From contig AUXH01000431.1 in NCBI GenBank assembly GCA_000482145.1, positions 1 to 16,589 of the forward strand: a DNA stretch of 16,589 nt, written 5' to 3'. Source of the DNA: Strigomonas culicis (Eukaryota; Euglenozoa; Kinetoplastea; Trypanosomatida; Trypanosomatidae). Below, piece after piece: positions 1-7,119 of this stretch (position 1 is the stretch's first letter; every line of letters begins with the position of its first letter). The notes under the pieces are model-generated. The model ran no database searches. It worked only from the letters and a program-made list of their open reading frames with translations, and was not told the origin of the DNA. A program made the translations under genes and the position numbers.

Positions 1-706
1 CGGCGCTGGCCGCCGGCGCCGGCGCCGCGGCGCGCAGCACGTCCTCCAGTTTGCGGGGCTGCGCCTGGCCGTCGACGAGCTCCTCCGTCGTGTAGCCCTG
101 GTGCCGCGCGTGGCGGTACTCGTCCGTCTGCCGGTGCAACCGCGCCATGCCGGTGACGGCGTCGGCCTCCTCGTAGCTGCCGACGGTGCCCACCTCGCGC
201 TGCGCGGCGTCGCCGCGGCTGAAGTGGCGCAGGTCGAACTTGCTGCGCTTCGCGCCGTGGCGCTCCATGAGCGCCTCGAGATCCACCTTCGCAAAGTTGG
301 GCGGGTTCTGGAAGAAGAGCTCGTCCTTGCTGAGCCGCAGCGTGCGCCGGTCGCCCTGGCCGGACGACACGTGCGAAAGATTGCAGGCCGTCGCGAGGTC
401 GTGCACCACCTTGCGGTCGTACGCGCTCAGGTTCGGCAGCTCCAGCGTCAGCTTCGTGCGGTCCTCCACAAACTTCTGGATGAGCCGGTAGTAGTACTCC
501 ACGAAGGCGCCGTGGTTGTCGCGCGCGTTGAGCGCGCCGGTGCCGGACGACGACGGCGCGGCCGGACGCTTCCGCAGCGACAGCAGCTCCTCCTGCACCG
601 GGAGGCCGCCCTCGCCGCCCTCGCCGACGAGGGCGCTGCGCTGGCGCAGATTGCGGCGCGCCTCCTCCAGAACGGACTTGAGGTCCTTCGTGCTATTCGC
701 GTCCAT
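1..706 (-). CDS. R3H-domain protein, C-terminus cut by the window edge
   Basis: This is the N-terminal 235 codons of a protein that continues past base 1. The start is the ATG whose complement is at 704-706. The R3H domain covers about residues 73-135: a YYYRLI helix, then LELPNLSAYDRKVVHDLA with the signature R98-x3-H102, then SHVSSGQGDRRTLRLSK. R3H domains bind single-stranded nucleic acid, so a role in RNA or ssDNA binding is expected; the exact process is unknown. The residues before the domain (1-60) are charged and low in complexity. After it comes a hydrophilic stretch with a YTTEELVDGQ segment and an Ala/Pro run at the cut edge. No zinc-finger cysteines are visible in this part, which argues against an NF-X1-type protein, although the missing C-terminus could change that. 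The domain call is secure; the function is inferred. Confidence 0.82.
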   Translation of the reverse strand, partial: MDANSTKDLKSVLEEARRNLRQRSALVGEGGEGGLPVQEELLSLRKRPAAPSSSGTGALNARDNHGAFVEYYYRLIQKFVEDRTKLTLELPNLSAYDRKVVHDLATACNLSHVSSGQGDRRTLRLSKDELFFQNPPNFAKVDLEALMERHGAKRSKFDLRHFSRGDAAQREVGTVGSYEEADAVTGMARLHRQTDEYRHARHQGYTTEELVDGQAQPRKLEDVLRAAAPAPAASA

Positions 707-719
707 CGCGTGAGACGGT

Positions 720-748
720 CTAGTAAGAGCAACGGGAAAAAAAAAGAG
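720..748 (-). promoter_or_regulatory. Candidate trans-splice acceptor for the R3H gene
   Basis: Read on the minus strand, a T/C tract (complement of about 734-747) is followed by TTACTAG, with the AG at 720-721. That is 14 nt before the ATG. A second pyrimidine-rich stretch lies further upstream (about 771-800) with a TTTTAG between, so a longer leader is equally possible. The assignment is inference from the kinetoplastid polypyrimidine-AG rule. Confidence 0.4.
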
Positions 749-1082
749 TAACAATTAAACTAAAATAAAGAATAAAGAGAAAAGGAAAGGGAAAGAGTGA
801 GAAACAGGATTGGCATTAAGGGAAGCAGGTACAGACAGCGACATACGCATACATGTATCAAAGTAATGTGATAATAACTTTTTTTTAAAAGAAATAAGAA
901 GCAAAAAACAAAAGAGGTGAAAAATTAATCGTAAGAGCATTAAGTCCCAGACACAGAGTGTTACAGGAAAGTGGAAAAAGAAAAGGTGGTGTTGTTGTTA
1001 TTTTACGTCGTTTTGCGTCGCACAGAGATGCGCTGTGCATTCTCTAAAAAAAAAAAGAACATTCACCAATAGCATATACCCG
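749..1082. other. Intergenic spacer, R3H gene to importin alpha
   Basis: AT-rich spacer between two genes of the same strand. It holds purine runs on the plus strand (pyrimidine on the transcribed sense) and homopolymer A tracts. No convincing gene, tRNA box or repeat was seen. It must contain the polyadenylation region of importin alpha. Confidence 0.6.
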
Positions 1083-2825
1083 TCAAAAGGAAAAAAGGCC
1101 GTCATGCTGTGCTGCCGGTGTCACCGCATCCTCCTCGTTGCCGTCGTTGTCGTTGCGCGCGGCCGTGGCTCCGCCCGGCAGCTGCCGCTCCGTCTCAAAA
1201 TAGGTCTCCAGGATGTGTGCTGCGCCCTGGTACACGCGCTCCTCGCTGTGCTGCTGCAGGTCCTCGAGCACTGTCAGGCCGCCCGCCTGCTCCACCGCGT
1301 CCGCGACGGCGTTGGTGTGGTGCGCCTGCTGCTGCCACCGCTGCTGCCGCACACCGGTGAACTCGCCAATCTCCAGTAGCAGGGTCAGTGCGTCGAGGAT
1401 GCTGACGAGGTGCAGCACGCGGCCGCGCCGCAGGAAGCTGCAGAAGAGCGGCACCACCCCCATCGACACAAAGAGCTCCAGCTGGCGGTCGGAGCCGACG
1501 AAGATGCTGTTCGTGAGGCAGAGCACCGCCTCGCCGGCGATGGGCACGGAGGGCGAGCTGGCACACGCTAAGACGTCCGTGTAGAGCTGCAAGTCGAAGA
1601 GCATCTGCACCCGCTGCGCGCTCTCCGCGGCGATGTTGGACAGCGTCCAGCACGTCTCCTGCAGTATGGACTTGAGCGGGCAGCCGCGCAGCAGCTTCTT
1701 CAGCGCGCCCAGCACACCGGCGCGCAGTAGCACGTCCGTCTGCACCGGCGTGCCGGTGGCGAAGTTGCCCACGATGCGCAGTGCCGGCACCGCGAGCAGC
1801 AGCGTGTCAAGCATCGCCACGTAGTCCAGCACGTGCGGCAGCACGCCGCTCTCGAGGATGCACTGCATCTGCGGCGGGGAGCTGTCGCAGAGGTAGGAGA
1901 GCGTCCACAGCATGTCCGCCACCACGAGCTGATCCGTCCCCGTGCGCATAAGGGTGGCGAAGAGGTGCAGCATGGGCTGCAGCGACGACGCCATCGGCCG
2001 CGGCGCCGTGCGACAGATGTTGCAGAGGCACCATGAAACGTTGCGCTTCAGCGTCACGCCCCCCTCCGGGCTCGCCAGCAGCCGCAGCAGCGGCGCGAGC
2101 GCGTCGCCGTGCAGCACCGCGTCGCGCACGTCCGCGGCCTCGCCGCAGAGGTTGCCGAGCGCCCACACCGCCTGGCTGCGGCAGGACGCCACGGGCGACG
2201 CCAGCAGCCCCACCAGCCACCGCACGCCGTCCGCGGCGGCGACCGCCCGCATGCAGTCGACGGTCTCGCCGCAGAGGTTCGTCAGTGCCCACGCGGCTTC
2301 GTGTTGCAGCGCCGCATCGGCCGCCGGCTGCAGCAGCGCCACGAGCCGCGGCACGAGGCCGGCCGCCAGCACGGCCGTGCACGGCCGGTGGCGCGGCCGC
2401 GTCAGAAGCTTGCGCACGACGAGCAGCCCCTGATGGACCTCCGCGCCGCTCGCGTCGTCGCGGAGGAGGAGGTGCGCCGCCACCGGCAGCAGGCCGACCG
2501 ACACGGCGCTCGGCTTCGTGCCCGTCGTCACGGCCCAGAAGGCCTGAAGGTCTGCCGGCAGGCTGGGCTCGGCGCCGCTGTGCTCCGCCACGGGGGTGCC
2601 GGGAGCCGAGCGGGACACCGACGCCTCCTCCTCCCCCTCTTCCTCCTCCAGCCGCAGGTGCTGCAGCACCCTCCCGTGGGCGCGCGTGCGGATGGCACGG
2701 AGCTGCCGCTGGCGCCGCTCCATGCCCTCGGCCGCCGTCACGGACCGCTTCACCCCGCGGGGCGGCTCGTGGCGCTCCCCCTGGGCGGACGTCGCGAGCG
2801 GCGCGCTATCGAGCGCGCTGAACAT
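1083..2825 (-). CDS. Importin subunit alpha (karyopherin alpha), nuclear import adaptor
   Basis: A 580-residue armadillo-repeat protein that carries NLS cargo to importin beta for passage through nuclear pores. The diagnostic WxxxN ladder is clear: W179/N183 (WALTNL), W221/N225 (WALGNL), W265/N269 (WCLCNI), W307 (WTLSYL), N354 (ALRIVGN) and W393/N397 (WTLSNI). The C-terminal repeat reads GGLTVLEDLQQHSEERVYQGA, as in the family. The N-terminus (about 20-58) has an importin-beta-binding-like basic patch (GVKR, ERRQRQLR), but it is poor in lysine and has no KRRN-type second cluster; it runs straight into a Glu-rich stretch (60-67). In the eighth repeat the expected Trp is Leu435 (N439 kept). The length is slightly above the usual 520-550, owing to the N-terminal linker and a C-terminal acidic/QH tail. 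The start is the ATG at 2825; a polypyrimidine tract and AG lie about 60 nt upstream. Confidence 0.94.
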   Translation of the reverse strand: MFSALDSAPLATSAQGERHEPPRGVKRSVTAAEGMERRQRQLRAIRTRAHGRVLQHLRLEEEEGEEEASVSRSAPGTPVAEHSGAEPSLPADLQAFWAVTTGTKPSAVSVGLLPVAAHLLLRDDASGAEVHQGLLVVRKLLTRPRHRPCTAVLAAGLVPRLVALLQPAADAALQHEAAWALTNLCGETVDCMRAVAAADGVRWLVGLLASPVASCRSQAVWALGNLCGEAADVRDAVLHGDALAPLLRLLASPEGGVTLKRNVSWCLCNICRTAPRPMASSLQPMLHLFATLMRTGTDQLVVADMLWTLSYLCDSSPPQMQCILESGVLPHVLDYVAMLDTLLLAVPALRIVGNFATGTPVQTDVLLRAGVLGALKKLLRGCPLKSILQETCWTLSNIAAESAQRVQMLFDLQLYTDVLACASSPSVPIAGEAVLCLTNSIFVGSDRQLELFVSMGVVPLFCSFLRRGRVLHLVSILDALTLLLEIGEFTGVRQQRWQQQAHHTNAVADAVEQAGGLTVLEDLQQHSEERVYQGAAHILETYFETERQLPGGATAARNDNDGNEEDAVTPAAQHDGLFSF

Positions 2826-2885
2826 ACACTAGAGTAGCTCTGGCGCACGGACACACACAAAAAAAAAAAGATTGTACCGTTGTGA

Positions 2886-2923
2886 CTCAGATCGGAAAGA
2901 AAAAAGAGAAGAGGAGAAAGACA
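2886..2923 (-). promoter_or_regulatory. Polypyrimidine tract and splice acceptor for importin alpha
   Basis: The minus strand carries an almost pure C/T run (complement of about 2894-2920), followed by GATCTGAG with the AG at 2886-2887. This predicts a 60-nt 5' leader. A second AG (GCGCCAG) closer to the ATG, behind a T-run at about 2859-2869, is an alternative. Confidence 0.5.
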
Positions 2924-3042
2924 CAAGTATGGATATTCAATAGATTCTATCAACTGCGTCAAGATGCATTCCACAAATACAAGCTATACGGAACGGGTTA
3001 GACACTACCACTACGAATAGTGACAATCTATATACCCATAGA
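2924..3042. other. Spacer before the tandem repeat
   Basis: Mixed-composition non-coding DNA with no open frame of gene-like codon use. It contains one isolated GGGTTA at about 2995, which is not a telomeric repeat. Confidence 0.4.
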
Positions 3043-3054
3043 AGAGCACCTCAC

Positions 3055-3124
3055 GGCGGCAGAAAATCTCGCCACATCGCCAGCAGCTCTCTCACGTGTA
3101 TAGAGCTAGTTGCTGTACAGATGT
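3055..3124. ncRNA. Candidate structured RNA, copy 1 (two hairpins); function unknown
   Basis: Hairpin A pairs GGCG (3055-3058) with CGCC (3070-3073) and AGA (3061-3063) with TCT (3067-3069). Hairpin B pairs ACATC (3074-3078) with GATGT (3120-3124), CAGC (3081-3084) with GCTG (3112-3115), and AGCTCT (3085-3090) with AGAGCT (3102-3107), around an 11-nt loop containing CACGTG. An AGTT bulge and a small internal loop interrupt hairpin B. The same structure forms at +141 in the second copy. No C/D boxes were found. On the minus sense an AGA lies shortly after the base of hairpin B, reminiscent of trypanosomatid single-hairpin H/ACA RNAs, but the loop geometry is not typical. The pairing is seen by eye; transcription is not shown. 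Confidence 0.28.
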
Positions 3125-3195
3125 TGCTTCAGGTATCACATGGATAGCGGACGAGGGAGGGGGGAGTGAGGTATGAATACAGTAGAGCACCTCAC

Positions 3196-3265
3196 GGCGG
3201 CAGAAAATCTCGCCACATCGCCAGCAGCTCTCTCACGTGTATAGAGCTAGTTGCTGTACAGATGT
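3196..3265. ncRNA. Candidate structured RNA, copy 2 (identical to copy 1)
   Basis: Second copy of the two-hairpin core, displaced by 141 bp and identical in sequence, so it gives no covariation evidence. Local duplication of small RNA units is common in trypanosomatid snoRNA clusters, which lie between protein genes inside polycistronic units. That is the main reason to consider an RNA gene here. Confidence 0.28.
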
Positions 3266-3312
3266 TGCTGCACGTATTACATCAATAGCGACTGAGAGAG
3301 GGGGGAGTGAGG

Positions 3313-4299
3313 AGATGCGTAGGGGAGAGAAGTATCGATAGCATACAAGAGGCTGTATGCATATATGCATCTATATAGTACAGGGCTGCATCAGGCTACA
3401 AAGGCAGTGGAGATGGAGTGGACAAGTAAGCACACACACAGAGAGAAAAGGTGGCAGGGGCCGCGGCGGCGGCGCCAGCGCATGGTGCATGGCAAACGCT
3501 ATCTAAAGAAAAGGAAAAGAAGGTGATATGTACACACGCTCCACATATCGTTTTTTTTAGAAAAAAGAAAAAAAAAGAGAGAACAACCGCACTGCGCTGG
3601 TATGAGTGACGCCGTTGACGGTGGGTAGTGTGTCAAAGCAGTTCAGTCTTTAAATGTGGAGGGTTTTTTTTTTGAAGAGCAACAAAACAATGGTAGCGCG
3701 AACAGCAAACTCAGATCAAGGAGAGACAGGGACAGTAAAAAAAAAAAAGAGAAAGAAACAAAACAAAAACAAACGTCCATTGACAAAGGGAGAGACGAAA
3801 ACAGTGCATTTATAGAGTAGAGAGGGAAAGAAAGAAAGAAAATGGAAGGGAGCACATTCCTGATGACAGACACGCACCTCATTGTTTTTTTTTTTAATGA
3901 GTACGGCAGTTTTATGTAGTTTTTGTTCGATCATTGTTTTTGTTGTTGTTGTTGTTATTAAGATCACTTTAGAGAGTGAGTACGTTACCATTTCCTCACA
4001 GATGCACGAACAGAAGCCATCAAACAGAAAAGGCAGTCGCGTCACAAAAACACAAATATCATTTCATCTCCTCATTGTTCATCTTCTATTTTTTTTTTCT
4101 GTCAAAGAATAATTGGCTTCTCATTTTTCAATTCACATGCTAATAAGAAGAACAAAAAAAAACGTGAGGGAGAAAGGAGAGAACAATGGTTAATAACAGC
4201 ATTGTTTCTCCTCGTCTTGGCATTTCTCTTTTCTATACGGGTACACACACATATATATGGATGTCGTTCCCTTCACTCGTGGGAGGTCCGTCTGCCACG
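3313..4299. other. Intergenic spacer, 3' side of the RRM-protein gene
   Basis: The right part (3500-4299) is dominated by A and T homopolymers, a (TTG)n run at about 3938-3957 and purine stretches, and looks like ordinary 3' UTR and processing sequence. The left part is different: a 14-bp perfect palindrome at 3357-3370 and a GC patch at about 3454-3490 rich in GCGGCG. The GC patch contains short minus-strand frames of 30-41 codons that I do not regard as established genes. Confidence 0.5.
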
Positions 4300-6558
4300 C
4301 TACCGCCTCTTGCGGCGCGTCAGCAGCGACGCCAAGTCCTGCTCCGCCTTCACGCGGTTCGTGATCTCGTCCAGCTGCGCGCGGAACTCCGCCACGTAGT
4401 CGGCCCGCACCTTCGCCTTGCGCTCGATAAAGCTGTGCTGGCGCAGGCTCTCCACGATGGTCGAGATGCGGTCGACGCCGCTCTTCGTCTGCCCCTCGCT
4501 CGCGGCCAGCAGCACCATCAGGTACGCGTTGAGCGTCGTCTCCGTGTAGGGCACGTAGTCCGTCACGACGCCGAGCAGCACGCGCGTCGCGGCGTAGAGC
4601 ACGAGCAGGCGCTTGTGTGGGTCCGCCTCGAAGTAGTCCTTCATGCGCTTGGCGACGATGTGGAAGACGTGGGTGCCATGCAGCGGCAGATAGAGCTGCA
4701 GCGCCTTGTCCAGCTGCGCCTCCGTCTCCTCGTCGCCGCAGCGGTCGACCATCTCGCAGATGGCGGTCGTCTGCGAGGGGCCGAGCTCCAAGTCCTTCGC
4801 GCCGCAGCTGCCGTACGTCGTGCCCTGTAGTGACTGCAGGAGCACGTCCAGTGTCACCTCCGGCGCCGCGCGCTCGCGGTCGAAGGCGCTCGCGGCCGCA
4901 TCCGCCGGCGTCGGCGAGGCGGTGCTGCCCATCGCCGGCAGCGTCAGCGCCGTGTGGCTCGTGCCGGCGACGACCGCGCCGGTCGTGCCGTCGAGCCCGC
5001 CGCCGGGCTGCTGCATCATCGCGTCGAGGTTGAAGTCCTCGCCGGCGCCGTCGCCCTGCTTGTCCGCGAGCGTGAGCGTGTGCTGGTGGCGGCCGAAGTT
5101 GACGCGGATCGGCACGCCATGCAGCGTCGCCTCGTTCAGCGCGATGCGCGCCACGCGCGCGTGCTCGACCGTGTCGTAGTGCCCGAAACCGATGCTCGTT
5201 GTCTCCACGTAACGGCTGTTGATGAAGCCCTCGAAGGGGGAGAGCAGGTCCTCCACCTCCTCCTCCGTCGTGTCCGCGGGCAGCTGGCCGAGGTAGATCA
5301 CGTTCGACGGCACCTCCGAGACCGGGATGCCGTCCGGCGTCAGCGCCACGTCGGCGGCCTGCGGCTTGTTCTGCGCGTGGCCGTAGTTGAGCGCGAGCAC
5401 GACGCCGCTCTCGATAGGCTGCCCCGTCATGCTCTGCAGCGCCATGGTGCACTGCTCCACCGTGTCGTAGTAGATGAAGCCCATGTTCTGCCGGTCCACG
5501 CGCGAGATGTGCGAGATCGGCCCGAAGGGCTCGAACACCTCGCGCAGCTTCGCGTCGCTGACGAACGCCGGCAGGCTGCCGACCCACAGCACGTTCGTCG
5601 GCTCCTGCTCCGTCCGCGCGCGCCGCGCCGGCCGCTCCCCGTCGCGGTCGCGGTCGCGCCGCGGGCGCTCCGGGCGGCCGGCGGCCGCCTCCTCTACGTC
5701 CTCGTCGGGCGCGTTGGGGTCGTACGGCGCGGCCATCTCCTCCGGCGTGTACTCGTACATGCGGCCGTAGTTGAAGTGTGCGTCGCGCAGCTCGCGGCTC
5801 TGCGTCAGGGCCTCGACCGCCACGCGGGCCTCCTCCACCTGGCGGAAGTGCACGAAGCAGAAGTTCTTGTCCAGGTGCCGCGCGACGCGCATCACCTTGC
5901 CGTACGGCCGGAACACGCGCCGCATCGTCGCCTCCGTGTGGAGCGACGGCTCGAGGTTGCCCACCCACACCGTGTTCGTCGCCTCGCGGCGCGACTCCTC
6001 CCGCGGCGGGCGGTCGCGGCGGCGCCCGCGGTCGCGGTCACGGTCCGAGTCGCGGCGGTAGCGGCCGTAGTCCTCGCGGGGCGCGTAGTCGCCTTCATAG
6101 CCGCCGCCGCCGCCGCGGCCGTACCCGCCTTCGTAGCCACCGCCGCGGCCGTAGCCGCCTTCGTAGCCACCGCGGGGCGCATAGTCATTCCCGTAGCCAC
6201 CGCCGCCGCCGCGGCCGTAGCCGCCTTCGTAGCCGCCCCTGCCGTAGGGCGCCTGGGGTGGCGGCGGCGGGGCGCCCGGCTGCGACCCGCCGTAGTAGTT
6301 GTGGGTGGCCAGCGGCGCGGACGGCGGCATCATGGGGGGCTGCGGCGGCTCGTGCGAGTACGGGTGTTGTTGCTGCTGCTGCTGCTGCTGTGGCGGCGGC
6401 GGCGGCGGCGCCTGCTGTTGCATCGGGGGCCGCGGCATGCCGGGGGGCATCGGCGGCAGCGGGCGCGCGCCGGGGGGCATCTTCATCCCCGGCGGCATCG
6501 GCGGCATCCCCGGCGGCCTGGGCACGCCCGGCGGCATCGGCGGCGGAGGTCGACTCAT
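4300..6558 (-). CDS. RNA-binding protein with three RRMs, Pro/Gln and Gly-Tyr-Arg-rich N-terminus, helical C-terminal domain
   Basis: A 752-residue protein. Residues 1-103 are Pro/Met/Gln-rich with an eight-Gln run (57-64). Residues 104-166 are a Gly/Tyr/Arg repeat region (GGYEGGYGRGG units). RD/RE dipeptides flank the first RRM (166-192 and 296-316). RRM1 (about 195-266) has RNP2 VWVGNL and RNP1 KNFCFVHF. RRM2 (321-392) has LWVGSL and QNMGFIYY. RRM3 (417-488) has IYLGQL and a weaker RNP1, TSIGFGHY. The RRM pair resembles Spen/FPA-type RRMs (VWVGNL, VEEA after RNP1). After a linker, residues 567-720 form a predicted all-helical domain, then a charged helix ending in TRRKRR, a possible NLS. 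I see no SPOC domain. A role in nuclear pre-mRNA processing is plausible but inferred. The disordered, RG-rich N-terminus suggests condensate or methylarginine biology, also inferred. The start ATG at 6558 is the first in frame. Confidence 0.88.
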   Translation of the reverse strand: MSRPPPPMPPGVPRPPGMPPMPPGMKMPPGARPLPPMPPGMPRPPMQQQAPPPPPPQQQQQQQQHPYSHEPPQPPMMPPSAPLATHNYYGGSQPGAPPPPPQAPYGRGGYEGGYGRGGGGGYGNDYAPRGGYEGGYGRGGGYEGGYGRGGGGGYEGDYAPREDYGRYRRDSDRDRDRGRRRDRPPREESRREATNTVWVGNLEPSLHTEATMRRVFRPYGKVMRVARHLDKNFCFVHFRQVEEARVAVEALTQSRELRDAHFNYGRMYEYTPEEMAAPYDPNAPDEDVEEAAAGRPERPRRDRDRDGERPARRARTEQEPTNVLWVGSLPAFVSDAKLREVFEPFGPISHISRVDRQNMGFIYYDTVEQCTMALQSMTGQPIESGVVLALNYGHAQNKPQAADVALTPDGIPVSEVPSNVIYLGQLPADTTEEEVEDLLSPFEGFINSRYVETTSIGFGHYDTVEHARVARIALNEATLHGVPIRVNFGRHQHTLTLADKQGDGAGEDFNLDAMMQQPGGGLDGTTGAVVAGTSHTALTLPAMGSTASPTPADAAASAFDRERAAPEVTLDVLLQSLQGTTYGSCGAKDLELGPSQTTAICEMVDRCGDEETEAQLDKALQLYLPLHGTHVFHIVAKRMKDYFEADPHKRLLVLYAATRVLLGVVTDYVPYTETTLNAYLMVLLAASEGQTKSGVDRISTIVESLRQHSFIERKAKVRADYVAEFRAQLDEITNRVKAEQDLASLLTRRKRR
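6055..6245 (-). repeat. Coding tandem repeat: Gly-Tyr-Arg units of the RRM protein
   Basis: Residues about 105-166 contain two near-copies of a unit that starts GGYEGGYGRGG and ends DYAPR, with a third short unit between. The DNA repeats too (GCCGCCGCCGCGGCCGTA-like blocks on the plus strand), so the region probably grows and shrinks by slippage or unequal exchange. Confidence 0.75.
6356..6426 (-). repeat. CAG/CAA tract encoding polyglutamine, with CCG/CCN proline runs
   Basis: Within the RRM-protein gene, mixed CAG/CAA codons encode eight glutamines beside a run of six prolines and a second CAACAG group. The tract is a likely site of length variation between strains. Confidence 0.7.
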
Positions 6559-7119
6559 GATGGAGGATGGATGCTAGGGTGTTCTCAGGGGAGGGGGGTT
6601 GATGTGGTTAGCGGTTTGCTTACTATTGTGTTTTTTTTTTCTTTGTGTATTCTTGTTTCTATTATGGCAGCTTTTTTTTTCAATAGGGAAGAACAATAAC
6701 AAGTGTGAGGCGTAGACACGGTTATATAGGTACATTTAAACAAGGTGAGGGAACGAAACAAAACAAGAACAAAAACAGCAGAAACGCATAGCCGAAAACT
6801 ATCATAATCCTCTCAAATGAGATACAAAAAGATAGAATGTACGTGGCGCAATATGTAAACCACTTGCAATACCCTCTCTCTGCAAAAGAGATACAGAAGA
6901 AAAAAGAAGAAGATAGTACTATAATTTATTAAATGTGCTTAAAAAAAAAAAAATGATGTTGTGTTTTTGGTGTTGTATGATTATTTGTTTTCTTTTTTAT
7001 TGTTGTTGTTTTTTAAGTTAGCCTGACAATTGTCATTGTTTTTTTTTTCCCTCGATTATCGTTGTTGTTGTAGAAGTTGTTGTCTGCCTGTCGATTGCGT
7101 ATGCGCCCGTCGGCGCCCC
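6559..7119. other. Intergenic spacer, methyltransferase to RRM protein
   Basis: AT-rich spacer with T and A homopolymers at about 6630-6680, 6942-6953 and 7040-7050, and TTG-rich stretches. A C-rich pyrimidine run on the minus strand (complement of about 6589-6599), followed by CTGAG and ACCCTAG, is the best acceptor candidate for the RRM gene, but it is weaker than those of the other genes. No RNA gene was seen. Confidence 0.5.

Larger units (their letters stand above)
3043..3312. repeat. Two-copy tandem repeat with a perfectly conserved 86-bp core
   Basis: Copy 1 covers 3043-3171 and copy 2 covers 3184-3312, a period of 141 bp. The first 86 bp (3043-3128 and 3184-3269) are identical. The following 43 bp align without gaps but differ at 9 positions. 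The core is GC-richer than the spacer around it and has no open reading frame of note. Mutations are confined to one side, so the core looks either constrained or recently converted. Confidence 0.93.

Noticed and set aside
2995..3000. GGGTTA, the telomere hexamer
   Set aside because: Single occurrence; not a telomeric or interstitial array.
3850..3900. TGATGA followed by a T-run, considered as a small Pol III-type RNA gene
   Set aside because: No D box, no internal promoter boxes and no stem; T-runs are everywhere in these spacers.
4190..5968. 592-codon minus-strand frame overlapping the RRM protein in another phase
   Set aside because: The Ala/Arg/Gly-rich product without motifs is a frame shadow of the same GC-rich gene.
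4954..6699. 581-codon open frame on the plus strand opposite the RRM-protein gene
   Set aside because: Its product is Arg/Ala/Val/Leu-rich with no domain, and it lies antisense to a clear three-RRM protein. High third-position GC removes stop codons from other frames.
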